A DNA stretch of 64,000 nucleotides from Cellvibrionaceae bacterium. GTDB lineage: Bacteria; Pseudomonadota; Gammaproteobacteria; Pseudomonadales; Cellvibrionaceae. The notes beneath the pieces are model-generated. The model saw only the letters and a program-made list of their open reading frames with translations. It had not been told where the DNA came from and did not search any database. Shown piece by piece: positions 26,284 through 34,715 of this stretch; the stretch's first letter is position 1; every line of letters begins with the position of its first letter. A program made the position numbers and the translations under genes. The stretch spans positions 62,001 to 126,000 of the forward strand of contig JANQJP010000090.1 of assembly GCA_028281575.1 (NCBI GenBank), read 5' to 3'.

Positions 26284-26934
26284 ATGAAAAATAACGTATT
26301 TACTTCTCTTATTGCTGTTGGGCTAACGCTCTTTAGCACGTTCAGTTTAGCCTCGGGCGACCCCACAAATGGAAAAGCTATTTCCGACGCCAAATGTGTC
26401 GCTTGCCATGGTGAAGACGGCAATAGTCCCTCCTCCGCGTTTCCTAAAATTGCCGGTCTCGGTGAAAAGTATATCTTGAAGCAGTTGGTCGATATTCAAA
26501 ACAAAACACGTGAAGTGCCTGAAATGTTGGGCCTGTTGGACGAACACTCAGCGCAAGAGTTAAGCGACCTGGCCGCCTATTTCGCCGCTCAGAAGATGCA
26601 GCTGGCGGGCGCCATGAATGCTGAACTCATGCTCAATTCTGGTGAAAAAGTGCAAGCACTGGATCTCGGTGAAGCGCTATATCGTGGGGGAAATCTTGAA
26701 ACCAACGTTCCAGCGTGCACAGGCTGCCACTCCCCGCGTGGATTGGGCAATGCGCCAGCGAGTTATCCACGTTTGAGTGGCCAGTATGCGGAATATATTG
26801 AGAAGCAATTGCTGGCTTTTCGCGCGGGCACACGGGCCAATGATGGCGAGTCGCGAGTCATGCGTTCGGTTGCGGAACATATGAGCGATGTCGAAATCAA
26901 AGCTGTAGCGAGCTACATTGCTGGTTTGCATTGA
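26284..26934 (+). CDS. Cytochrome c4 (diheme, periplasmic)
   Basis: 216 residues with a Sec signal peptide (cleavage near SLASG) and two heme c attachment sites: CVACHGEDG (residues 38-42) and CTGCHSPRG (about 144-148). Downstream Met residues serve as axial ligands in each half. Cytochrome c4 carries electrons to terminal oxidases, which fits the oxidase-assembly genes elsewhere in the window. It has its own terminator and lies between engB and dsbA as in pseudomonads. Confidence 0.93.
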   Translation: MKNNVFTSLIAVGLTLFSTFSLASGDPTNGKAISDAKCVACHGEDGNSPSSAFPKIAGLGEKYILKQLVDIQNKTREVPEMLGLLDEHSAQELSDLAAYFAAQKMQLAGAMNAELMLNSGEKVQALDLGEALYRGGNLETNVPACTGCHSPRGLGNAPASYPRLSGQYAEYIEKQLLAFRAGTRANDGESRVMRSVAEHMSDVEIKAVASYIAGLH

Positions 26935-26957
26935 GTTGTTTCATTAATTTGAGTTAA

Positions 26958-26981
26958 GGGCAGCGGTAGCTGCCCTTTTTT
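26958..26981 (+). terminator. Intrinsic terminator after cytochrome c4
   Basis: GGGCAGC (26958-26964) pairs with GCTGCCC (26969-26975) across a 4-nt loop and is followed by six T residues. Confidence 0.9.
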
Positions 26982-27054
26982 ATGCGCGGGTTCAGATGTC
27001 GTTCATTCGCTAGCGCTATTATCACGCTGGAATTTTAAATTAGGAGATTCGAGG

Positions 27055-27729
27055 ATGCGTTTTTGCTTATTTGTTATTGGGTTTGTTGTCTCGCTAGCGG
27101 CTTGCGCGCAGGATGCACCCCCTCCGTTGGCGCAGCAGGCATTTAAAGAAGGTACCCACTACGTTGCACTCTCGGCACCCGTGCCCACCATCGCCGGTAA
27201 AGACAAAGTAGAAATAACGGAGATTTTTCGTTTCGGGTGTCCCGCGTGTTTTCATTTTGAAAAAGCGGCGATCGAATGGCAAAAAACCAAGCCGGACTAT
27301 GTTGAACTCGTAAAGAACCCGGTGGTTTGGAACAATGACACCGAAATACGGGCTCAGGTTTATTACACCGGTTTGCAGTTGGGCATTGGTCAGGAAACTG
27401 CCCTTGCGGTATTCAAGTCCATTCATGAAGCAAAATCTCAAAGCGAAGCAAAGAAAGCGCTGTTAAAAGAAGATGGCATTCTCGACATGTTCGAGTCTTT
27501 GGGTGTTGAGCGTGAAAAGGCCAAGAAAATGTACAATAACTGGTTTATTAAGAGCAAAGTGCGTCAAGCCGATGGTCGTGCGCGCGATTTTGCCATTGCG
27601 GGCACGCCAGAGATTTTTGTCGATGGCCGCTATCGTATTACCACGAGTAGCGCAGGCAGTTTTGACATGATGCTAAAAGTTGCGGATTACCTCGTTGATA
27701 AAATTGCGACGGAACGCGGCTTAAAGTAA
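27055..27729 (+). CDS. dsbA: DsbA-like thiol:disulfide oxidoreductase, lipoprotein form with CPAC site
   Basis: 224 residues of the DsbA fold. The N-terminus ends in VVSLAACAQD, a lipobox with Cys17, so it is probably membrane-anchored by lipid. The active site near residues 62-65 is CPAC in FRFGCPACFHFEK, where DsbA normally has CPHC; the His that lowers the thiol pKa is missing. The cis-Pro loop is intact (AGTPEIFVDG). It probably introduces disulfides in exported proteins, but its redox strength may differ from classical DsbA. An AGGAG-type site precedes the ATG. Confidence 0.85.
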   Translation: MRFCLFVIGFVVSLAACAQDAPPPLAQQAFKEGTHYVALSAPVPTIAGKDKVEITEIFRFGCPACFHFEKAAIEWQKTKPDYVELVKNPVVWNNDTEIRAQVYYTGLQLGIGQETALAVFKSIHEAKSQSEAKKALLKEDGILDMFESLGVEREKAKKMYNNWFIKSKVRQADGRARDFAIAGTPEIFVDGRYRITTSSAGSFDMMLKVADYLVDKIATERGLK

Positions 27730-27750
27730 ATCATAAACCTTCTTTAAAAA

Positions 27751-27774
27751 GCCGCGCCAGTCGCGGTTTTTTTT
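27751..27774 (+). terminator. Intrinsic terminator after dsbA
   Basis: CCGCG (27752-27756) pairs with CGCGG (27762-27766) across CCAGT, followed by eight T residues; flanking A and T residues extend the stem. Confidence 0.88.
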
Positions 27775-27835
27775 CGTCTGAAATTTGCTAAAAAACGAGC
27801 CATAATAATGGGGGACTCTTCAACGGATAATAAAT

Positions 27836-29524
27836 ATGGTTGAAAACGCTTCAGGCAATTATCGCGAAAAATACTTCCAGGCGCTCAAGGATCAGGAGCG
27901 CATAGAAAAGCAGACAGGCCTCCAGCTCGAACTCTTGCGCAAGACCATGTTTTCGCTGGCAACCGCAGCGTCTGGGATGGATCAGCAGCTCGATGCAAAC
28001 GTTATGCGACTGCGGGAAGTGGTGAGAGGTGGCAGCGGTGCACAGGTGGCTGATCAAATTGACCGGGTTCAGGCCTCAGTTGAAAATTTTGAGCGCACGC
28101 GCAGCGTTGAAAGTACTAAAGCGGCAAAATCGATGGGGCTTCTGATCGAGCAGTTTCTCGAATTGCAGATGCCCGCAGATATCAAAGCCAGTTTGGCGAG
28201 TTTCAAAAAGGCGCTGCAAAAACGTTTGACCAATTACCGCCAATATCCGATTGCGCTGGAAGATTTGGCCAAGCTTCAACAGCTCGCCCTGGAGGCAGCG
28301 GCCAATCCGAAAGCCGGACTTTGGACGCGCCTGAAAGGTGGCAAAACATTAACGACTGAGCTACAGGCGCGCGCTCAAGAAGCCAATACTGGTGCAGCGG
28401 AGAACAGTCAAGCATTTCCCGAAGAGCCAGCGCCGCCATTGCCTGCTGGCGGTGAGCTCTCCGGTGTTGATGAAGATAGTTATGAACAGGTATCGGCTCG
28501 TATTGCTTCAACGTTGACAAACCTTGTTGACAAGATCGAGCCCAACGATGTTATCAAACATCGTGTGGACATTGTTCGACACAGAATTGAACGCGGTATG
28601 GATTGGTATGTGCTCGCTGTGACACTCGAGGACATTCGCGACATCCTGTTTTTGCGTTATTTGCAAGCCGATGAAGAATTTAGCGAGTATTTAAACCAAG
28701 TCAAAGAAGAACTGGGCACTATTCGAAATAGTCTTGCCAATGCGGTTGAGCTCGATGCAGATCAAAACAGTGCGGCTGATACCTTTAGCGATCGCGTATC
28801 GACCGGGGTTGGCGGAATAAAAAAGTCAGTCGAAGAGCATGACCAAGTGGATGAGTTAAAACAGGAGGTTACAGGGCATATTAATTATATTGCTGACGCG
28901 TTAAAGGAGTTTAAAGCCCAACGATCAGAATCGCTAACGGATCGCTTGCAGAGCCTTGTCAACCAGGTACAAAATATCGAGCGCGAATCGCAACGCACAC
29001 AAGAAGCTTTGGAAGAACAGCGTCACAAGGCGACCCATGATCCTTTGACAGGGTTGCCAAATCGAGAGGCTTACAGCGAGCGCGCCTATCACGAAATGCA
29101 GCGATTTAAACGCTATTGTCGTCCGTTGACACTCGCCATTTGCGACATCGATTATTTTAAGAAAATAAACGATAGCTATGGCCATCAGGCTGGAGACAAG
29201 GTGCTTAAACTTATTGCAAAAGTGGTGTCGACCCGACTGCGTAAGGTTGATTTTATCGCGCGTTTTGGTGGGGAGGAATTTGTTTTACTGATGCCCGAAA
29301 CGACAGCGGAGCAGGCCTTCAAGGTGCTCGATAAAATTCGGTCCGCGGTTGGCAATACGCCATTTCGTTTCAAAGAAGACCCGGTACAAATTACAATTTC
29401 TTTTGGTATGTCCGCCTTTGTTCAGGAAGATACGCTGGAATCTGTATTTGAGCGTGCGGATAAAGCGCTGTATAAAGCAAAATCGGAAGGGCGAAATCGT
29501 TGCATAATAGAGCCGTGCTCTTGA
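27836..29524 (+). CDS. Diguanylate cyclase with cytoplasmic coiled-coil N-terminus
   Basis: 562 residues with no membrane segment. The first 390 residues are mostly helical, with no sensory domain I can name and a heptad-rich stretch (about 345-400) leading into the GGDEF domain. That domain has DPLTGLPNREAY, ICDIDYFKKINDSYGHQAGD and the active site RFGGEEFVLL near residue 478. RKVD lies five residues before GGEEF, so the c-di-GMP inhibitory I-site is present. No EAL domain. Synteny (polA-engB-cc4-dsbA-GGDEF) matches the conserved pseudomonad cyclase DgcH; equivalence is inferred. Confidence 0.92.
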   Translation: MVENASGNYREKYFQALKDQERIEKQTGLQLELLRKTMFSLATAASGMDQQLDANVMRLREVVRGGSGAQVADQIDRVQASVENFERTRSVESTKAAKSMGLLIEQFLELQMPADIKASLASFKKALQKRLTNYRQYPIALEDLAKLQQLALEAAANPKAGLWTRLKGGKTLTTELQARAQEANTGAAENSQAFPEEPAPPLPAGGELSGVDEDSYEQVSARIASTLTNLVDKIEPNDVIKHRVDIVRHRIERGMDWYVLAVTLEDIRDILFLRYLQADEEFSEYLNQVKEELGTIRNSLANAVELDADQNSAADTFSDRVSTGVGGIKKSVEEHDQVDELKQEVTGHINYIADALKEFKAQRSESLTDRLQSLVNQVQNIERESQRTQEALEEQRHKATHDPLTGLPNREAYSERAYHEMQRFKRYCRPLTLAICDIDYFKKINDSYGHQAGDKVLKLIAKVVSTRLRKVDFIARFGGEEFVLLMPETTAEQAFKVLDKIRSAVGNTPFRFKEDPVQITISFGMSAFVQEDTLESVFERADKALYKAKSEGRNRCIIEPCS

Positions 29525-29538
29525 TTTTTCGATTTGTT

Positions 29539-29563
29539 AAAAAACAAAAAGTTTTGTTTTTTC
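29539..29563 (+). terminator. Possible AT-rich terminator after the diguanylate cyclase gene
   Basis: A run AAAAAACAAAA is complementary to the following TTTTGTTTTTT with almost no loop. It could act as a weak intrinsic terminator 15 bp after the stop codon; A/T-only stems are unreliable. Confidence 0.35.
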
Positions 29564-29630
29564 TTACGACACATATTTTTTGTTTTATGGTTCTGTGCAA
29601 GCGCGGTGACGCAAGCATAGTGCATTGGAG

Positions 29631-30320
29631 ATGGCAATAGATATTTACTATTACTCCATCGGCGATCACGGATATCTTCCCGATATACCCAAAAAAGTTC
29701 AGGTGCTTGATGAGGCAGAGCTCAAGCGCTATCACCGGTTTAAATTTGATAAAGACCGATGGCGTTTTTTGTCCGCCCGCTACTTGTTGAAAGAAGAGCT
29801 CGCGCGTCGTTTAAATACTGTTCCTGAAGAAGTACGCTTTTTTTATAACCCCAATGGCAAACCCTATCTAGCTGGGGGCGAGTTGCATTTCAACCTTAGT
29901 CATTGTCAGCAGGCCATCGCGTATGTTGTTTCCGCTCAGCCCGCCGGAATAGATATTGAAGCCTATGACCATCGTACCGATCCATGGAATTCGCCAGCAA
30001 ACTATTTGCACGAGAGCATCGCCCAGCATATAACACGTTGCTCGACAAGCGATGCAAAAAAAATCATGTTTTATCGATACTGGTCGTGTATGGAGGCGCT
30101 TGTAAAACTCAAAGGGGCGACATTATTTTCGGTAAAGTCCACGTTTGGGGCCGAAGGTCTCGACATACCCGATGATGGTCAATATCACTATGACGGCGAT
30201 ATATTATTTACGCGCGCTCTAATGGCACGAGAACAACTCTCGCTGGCTTATAGTAGAGACGCAGAGTTAAATTTCTTCTTTTTTGATGGTAGAGATTTTA
30301 TTGAACAGGCGGGGGGTTAA
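29631..30320 (+). CDS. 4'-phosphopantetheinyl transferase (Sfp/AcpT type)
   Basis: 229 residues. It transfers the phosphopantetheine arm of CoA to carrier proteins. Motifs are FYNPNGKPYL with HFNLSHCQQAIA, GIDIEAYD (metal-binding Asp/Glu, about residues 106-110), and YRYWSCMEALVKLKGA, the W-x-x-x-E-A-x-x-K block; the usual Lys before Glu is Met. It may serve fatty-acid, siderophore or polyketide/peptide carrier proteins; none lies nearby. ATG at 29631 has GGAG directly against it; a TTG at 29625 is an alternative. Confidence 0.88.
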   Translation: MAIDIYYYSIGDHGYLPDIPKKVQVLDEAELKRYHRFKFDKDRWRFLSARYLLKEELARRLNTVPEEVRFFYNPNGKPYLAGGELHFNLSHCQQAIAYVVSAQPAGIDIEAYDHRTDPWNSPANYLHESIAQHITRCSTSDAKKIMFYRYWSCMEALVKLKGATLFSVKSTFGAEGLDIPDDGQYHYDGDILFTRALMAREQLSLAYSRDAELNFFFFDGRDFIEQAGG

Positions 30321-30369
30321 ATAAATATACGTCCGGTTCGTCCTTGAACCGGAGCCCCACTCGGGAGGA

Positions 30370-30645
30370 TTATTTTTCGAGTTTGAGCGTTTTCAGTTTG
30401 AGTGTCACATCGTCGCCGTCGCGCAAAGAAGATACTTTTTTCTTGGCGCCACTTGCGGTCTTGATGCGTGCTTTTTCATGGTAGCGGTAAGTTTTTGATT
30501 TTCCGCTCTTTCCCTCGGTAATAGAAATTTGCTTATTCTCAGCGTCTACGTTTGTCACAACGCCGGTTACATAGTCAACTTTAGCAGCTGCCAAACCAGA
30601 TACAGCGACCAATGAAGCAGTAAGAGCAAATGCAGTAAGTTTCAT
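30370..30645 (-). CDS. Small periplasmic protein, function unknown
   Basis: 91 residues: signal peptide (MKLTAFALTASLVAVSGLAAA), then a Lys-rich, beta-type domain of about 70 residues with VTGVVTNVDAENKQISITEGKSGKSKTYRYH and VSSLRDGDDVTLKLKTLKLEK. It resembles the small OB-like or DUF1344-type periplasmic proteins, but I cannot assign a family with confidence. AGGACC lies 5 bp before the ATG. Its upstream region carries the same GTTAC-N5-GTTAC site as the exported-protein gene at 22062. Confidence 0.72.
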   Translation of the reverse strand: MKLTAFALTASLVAVSGLAAAKVDYVTGVVTNVDAENKQISITEGKSGKSKTYRYHEKARIKTASGAKKKVSSLRDGDDVTLKLKTLKLEK

Positions 30646-31010
30646 AATAGGTCCTCAAGTTAGTGTGCGATTTAACTAGCGAATAAATGGTAACAAGATA
30701 AGTGTTACCTGAATGTGAAATGTTACTCATAGTTACGTCGTTTTGTTTTTTGCTAGGTTGGCAGTGGTATTTATATGTTTTTAAGTACTTATATGCTTTT
30801 TTTATAGCGAAATTATTATAAAAATGTACGCGGACATGTCGTCAGGTTACTCTTTGTAACAATCGTGCCAATGATGCCGCTCTTAGCACTCTAAGGAGTA
30901 AAACAACGGTGGGCGGAAGATATAGCTCTGTTAGTCTATGGTGATATTTGGAAGCCGAGCATCGAACAGCTTGTAAGTTCTCTGCCAACTGCAAATAAGG
31001 CATTTAAATT
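30646..31010. promoter_or_regulatory. 365-bp divergent promoter region with a second GTTAC-N5-GTTAC site
   Basis: GTTAC at 30722-30726 and 30732-30736 make a direct repeat with a 10-bp period, 77-91 bp upstream of the small periplasmic protein start. GGTAAC at 30689 and GTGTTACC at 30702 add further half-sites in both orientations, and an inverted pair GTTACTCTTTGTAAC lies at 30846-30860. The remainder is AT-rich without a gene. AAGG lies 10 bp before the TTG start of the next gene. Confidence 0.5.
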
Positions 31011-31628
31011 TTGGAAAACTCCCACGAGCGCCAGTCTTTATTGGGACTCTACGACACACTGACGCAGTTTTCTGAGGGTGTTTCCGAGTTCGAGCTAATG
31101 CAAGTACTGGATGCCCAGGGGTTTTTTGGGAAACTGCCCGAAGATGTCACGTTGGCCCTCTTCCACAAGCATTTTTGGTTGATGCACGCCCTGTACCGTT
31201 TGCAGGAAGATCTTTGTGCTGAGCGGGCTGCTGTATTGACTATTAACCCCTTGTCTATTCACCTGGATAAGTGGCGTGAGGTGGATGCAGAGGCGCCCAC
31301 GTTGGACGTCGAAGCTCCGGAGTTGAGGGCCTACTATCTGGATTTGAATAATTTAAGCAAAGCGAGCAGCGCGAGTGTTGCCGATCTGATTGGCAGTTTT
31401 TGGCAGCGCTATGCAAAGGCATGTGTCGTGGCCGACGAAGATGGTGTCAATGCCTTAGCAACATTTGATTTAGATACTGATGCGACTCTAGGGGATTTGC
31501 GCGCAGCGTACCGGCGTCGAGCGCAATCCGTTCATCCCGATCGCGGAGGCAGTAAAGACGAATTTGTCGTGCTTAAGCACGCCTATGACACCGCTTATGC
31601 TTTCCTCCGCAGCGGCGGTTCAACCTAA
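31011..31628 (+). CDS. DnaJ-related protein with C-terminal J domain
   Basis: 205 residues. The first 140 or so match the gammaproteobacterial 'DNA-J related' N-terminal domain (LLGLYDTLTQFSEGVSEFELMQVLDAQGFF, LFHKHFWLMHALYRLQ). The C-terminal 55 residues form a J domain with YRRRAQSVHPDRGGSKDEF, including the HPD motif that stimulates DnaK ATPase. The start must be TTG at 31011, because an in-frame stop lies 4 bp upstream. It is a probable Hsp70 co-chaperone with unknown client. Its end overlaps the convergent patatin gene by 4 bp. Confidence 0.85.
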   Translation: MENSHERQSLLGLYDTLTQFSEGVSEFELMQVLDAQGFFGKLPEDVTLALFHKHFWLMHALYRLQEDLCAERAAVLTINPLSIHLDKWREVDAEAPTLDVEAPELRAYYLDLNNLSKASSASVADLIGSFWQRYAKACVVADEDGVNALATFDLDTDATLGDLRAAYRRRAQSVHPDRGGSKDEFVVLKHAYDTAYAFLRSGGST

Positions 31629-32464
31629 GTTTTCCGAGGTGAGTCCGTTAAAGGATCAAAATTCAAGCCGACGATGGCTTCTTCACCGCGCTTCAGCGTC
31701 TCTTCGATTTTGGGAAAATCAAAGGCTTTGATGCCTTCGGTATCTGGCTTTATCAGTAGATCGACAGGGTGCTGCTCCAAAGCGCGGCGCGTTGAATGGC
31801 ACAGCATAATACTGATGCCGCCATTGATAACATCGAGAGGTTTGGGATTCTCAATGCGCGTAAGGCCAATGACGTCACTCGCAATCTTTATGCGGCAGTT
31901 GCGAATATGGCTTGTCGGTAGATTGTTTACCAGGCCGCCGTCAACAAGCAATTGGTCGTCGATAGTGACTGGTGCGAACACTCCAGGTACAGCCATGCTC
32001 GCGCGAATTGCCGGCAATAGCGGCCCAGAATGTAATACAACTTCTCTGCCGCTATAAAAATCCGTCGCGACGGCGACAAACGGGATCTCGAGGTCTTCAA
32101 ACCGAATATCGATGAGTTCGCTGAAAAGGTGTTCGAATAAGCCGTCGGCTGCGACCATTCCGCCGCGTGCTTTTTCAAAAGAAAAAACTTTGGTCCATTT
32201 AAGCAGATTGCCGCGCTTGCGATAAATTTCTTTTACTGGCTCTCCCGCACTAACAATGTGTTCGCGCACGCGAGATTCGATCTCGTCTCCACTGAGACCG
32301 CTCGCGTAGAGCGCGCCTAAAATTGCACCCATGCTCGTGCCACTTATCGTGCCGGGCCGGGTTTTGTTCCGGTCCAGCCACTTAAGCAAGCCGATATGTG
32401 CCAGGCCTTTTACACCCCCACCGCCGAGCGCCAGCCCGATGTTGGCATTATTGTGACTACTCAT
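31625..32464 (-). CDS. Patatin-like phospholipase (RssA type)
   Basis: 279 residues with the patatin Ser-Asp dyad: oxyanion loop LALGGGGVKGLAHIGLL near the N-terminus, nucleophile elbow GTSMGAILG (Ser about residue 44), and DGGLVNNLP for the catalytic Asp. It lacks a signal peptide and is probably a cytoplasmic or peripheral lipid acyl hydrolase of the RssA family. It overlaps the upstream lipoprotein gene by 4 bp (translational coupling), so the two form an operon. Confidence 0.9.
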   Translation of the reverse strand: MSSHNNANIGLALGGGGVKGLAHIGLLKWLDRNKTRPGTISGTSMGAILGALYASGLSGDEIESRVREHIVSAGEPVKEIYRKRGNLLKWTKVFSFEKARGGMVAADGLFEHLFSELIDIRFEDLEIPFVAVATDFYSGREVVLHSGPLLPAIRASMAVPGVFAPVTIDDQLLVDGGLVNNLPTSHIRNCRIKIASDVIGLTRIENPKPLDVINGGISIMLCHSTRRALEQHPVDLLIKPDTEGIKAFDFPKIEETLKRGEEAIVGLNFDPLTDSPRKT

Positions 32465-33138
32465 CGTCCAAGGCTCGGTTTAAAGTTATTGAGGTAGGCC
32501 GTCGTAAGGTCAAAATACAGCTCGACAAACGTATCGCTATCCGCGGGAATTGCATAAAAAATTGCCAATTGACGATTGCCAACAGCGAAAGAGCTCTGCC
32601 GAAACATTAATAAGCCCTGCAGCCTGAGAAACGCGCGAGCCTCGTTTGCACTATTGACGATAAAGGCGGATTCCGGGTTCAGGCCATCGCCGCTAGCGTA
32701 AATGCTGCGGATAAGTCCCGCTAAGATATAGCCGTGCAGATCAGCATCGGTGTGCTGATCCAGGGCTTGGTTGCACTCGTAGGCGCCGAAGTGGCCATCT
32801 AAACTAGTAAAGTTTTTCTCCAATAGCGTGTTGGCAAATGTCAAACATAGTGCGTGGTCTCGATCTTCGAGTGCGTTTAACATCGCGAGGCCCGCTTCGT
32901 GTTCAGAGGTATCCCACGGAGCATAGTCCTGCGTTTGGGTGAAGTGGCGGCGCAATGCCCCAAAATCGGCATCTGGTGATTTTGTCAAAACTCTTTGTTT
33001 TTCAGCGTTGTATTGCACGGGTGATTCTGGCGTCAACGAGAGATGAAAACGGTCACCGACTTCTTCTGCGCTTTTAATGCCGCTACAGCCGTTCATTAGT
33101 ATCGTAAAAAGAAAAATGGCAAAGGATCGCAGGTACAT
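32461..33138 (-). CDS. Lipoprotein of unknown function
   Basis: 225 residues with a lipoprotein signal, IFLFTILMNGCSGIKS (lipidated Cys about residue 18). The mature part is mixed helical, with patterns such as NALEDRDHALCLTFANTLLEKNFTSLDGHFGAYECNQAL that resemble a small helical-repeat (TPR-like) arrangement; no family is recognised. It precedes and overlaps the patatin gene. Its start lies 14 bp from the end of the MITE-like element, whose boundary AGGA serves as the apparent ribosome-binding site. Confidence 0.75.
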   Translation of the reverse strand: MYLRSFAIFLFTILMNGCSGIKSAEEVGDRFHLSLTPESPVQYNAEKQRVLTKSPDADFGALRRHFTQTQDYAPWDTSEHEAGLAMLNALEDRDHALCLTFANTLLEKNFTSLDGHFGAYECNQALDQHTDADLHGYILAGLIRSIYASGDGLNPESAFIVNSANEARAFLRLQGLLMFRQSSFAVGNRQLAIFYAIPADSDTFVELYFDLTTAYLNNFKPSLGR

Positions 33139-33152
33139 GCAGCTCTGTCCTA

Positions 33153-33417
33153 GGGCCTGTTCACACTCATTTAATAGCCTCTGTCGGAGACCAAAATTTT
33201 TTCAAGCCAGGCGATATGAGCGCTGTGTAGTTGGCCTACATGAGCGAATATCAACGCAGCTGGAGGAAATTTTGGCCCGACCCCAAGGGTTGCGGCTAAA
33301 TAAGCACCACTCGGTGTTGCTTGTCGTTTATTTAGCGTCACTAAACTTCTCTCCTCGCGCCTTGATCGGCGCTTATTTAGCCACAACAGAGGCTATTAAA
33401 TGAGTGTGAACAGCCCC
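33153..33417. mobile_element. MITE-like element, 265 bp, with 32-bp terminal inverted repeats
   Basis: The left terminal repeat (33153-33184, GGGCCTGTTCACACTCATTT...) matches the reverse complement of the right one (33386-33417) at 31 of 32 positions. There is no transposase frame inside. The interior carries further inverted pieces, including CCAAAATTTT/AAATTTTGG and several GCTAAATAAG/TTATTTAGC pairs. No clear target-site duplication is visible. The same termini recur at 4722 and, as a fused minimal hairpin, at 55743. It fills most of the 365-bp gap between the divergent lipoprotein and MFS genes. Confidence 0.8.
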
Positions 33418-33503
33418 TGGCACTGTCAAAGCTTAAATAAGGGCGGCGACTGGCACTTCAAGCGTTAAAGCGTGCTAAGATCCCGCTCCTTCTAAAGAAA
33501 CTG

Positions 33504-34706
33504 ATGCCCATGATTGCCAGGGACCTACAAAAACCACAGCACCTCCTACTGACAATGGCCTTTCTAATGTCATTTGGTTTTGGCACCTGGCAGGTTTTGC
33601 TCAATAACTTTGTGATTGAGCGTGCGAACTTTAGCGGCGTCGAAATAGGCATATTGCAAAGTTTACGCGAAGTTCCGGGTTTCTTGGCGTTTACCGCCGT
33701 TTTTATTCTTATTTTTATACGTGAGCAACGCTTTGCGCTAACCGCACTGTTATTTACGTTTATTGGCATAGCGATGACGGGCTTTTTTCCAAGTGCGGTA
33801 GGCCTGTATATCACGACTGTCGTGATGTCGACGGGTTTCCATTATTTTGAGACGATCAATAAGTCGCTTACGTTGCAGTGGTTGGAAAAGAAAGATACAC
33901 CTGAATTTATGGGGCGGGCTTTGGCATACAAATCCGTCGCGTCGCTGACAGCTTATGGCCTAATTTGGGTTGCAATGGGTCAGCTCGACGTTGATTTTGT
34001 TTGGATGTATGCGCTTGTTGGTGGGCTGGGTGTGTTTATTACGCTGGGTGTATGGGCACACTTCAAGAGTTTTGGTCAGCACGCGATACAACACAAAAAA
34101 ATTATTCTGAGAAAACGTTATTGGCTTTACTATGCGATGGTGTTTCTCAGTGGCGCGCGGCGGCAAATATTCGTTGTTTTTGCCGGGTTTATGATGGTCG
34201 AAAAATTTGGTTACAGCGTTGCTGATATAAGTATGTTGTTTATTGTTAACTATGTTTTTAATTTTCTTTTTGCCCGGCGCATAGGAGCGCTTATTGGCAA
34301 ATTTGGTGAGCGGCGTATGCTTATTCTGGAATATTCAGGGTTGATTTTTGTTTTCCTCGGCTATGCCTTCGTTCAACATGCAGAGCTCGCTGCAGCGCTT
34401 TATATTATTGATCATCTGTTTTTTGCATTATCGATTGCTATTACAACCTATTTTCAAAAAATTGCGGATGATTCAGATATAGCAGCGACAGCGAGTGTGA
34501 GTTTTACCATTAATCATATTGCAGCGGTGGTGATTCCGGCGTTGCTTGGGGTTGTATGGATTTATTCTCACACCCTGGTTTTTATGGTCGGTGCTGTATT
34601 TGCATTTATGTCTTTATTGTTGTCGCTTTTAATTCCGAATGATCCGGACAGGGGCAATGAAACCTTATTTTTTAAGCTAGGTGTTTCACCTCTGCGAGCA
34701 GAATAA
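33504..34706 (+). CDS. Major facilitator superfamily transporter
   Basis: 400 residues with about 12 hydrophobic helices and no large loops. The first half has FSGVEIGILQSLREVPGFLAF and the helix 2-3 loop IFIREQRFAL; the second half mirrors it with YSVADISMLFIVNYVFNFLFARRIGALIGKFGERRMLILEYSGL, a typical MFS A-motif region. The substrate is not evident. ATG at 33510 is an alternative start two codons on. It is divergent from the lipoprotein-patatin operon, with the MITE-like element between. Confidence 0.82.
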   Translation: MPMIARDLQKPQHLLLTMAFLMSFGFGTWQVLLNNFVIERANFSGVEIGILQSLREVPGFLAFTAVFILIFIREQRFALTALLFTFIGIAMTGFFPSAVGLYITTVVMSTGFHYFETINKSLTLQWLEKKDTPEFMGRALAYKSVASLTAYGLIWVAMGQLDVDFVWMYALVGGLGVFITLGVWAHFKSFGQHAIQHKKIILRKRYWLYYAMVFLSGARRQIFVVFAGFMMVEKFGYSVADISMLFIVNYVFNFLFARRIGALIGKFGERRMLILEYSGLIFVFLGYAFVQHAELAAALYIIDHLFFALSIAITTYFQKIADDSDIAATASVSFTINHIAAVVIPALLGVVWIYSHTLVFMVGAVFAFMSLLLSLLIPNDPDRGNETLFFKLGVSPLRAE

Positions 34707-34715
34707 GATACTTGT

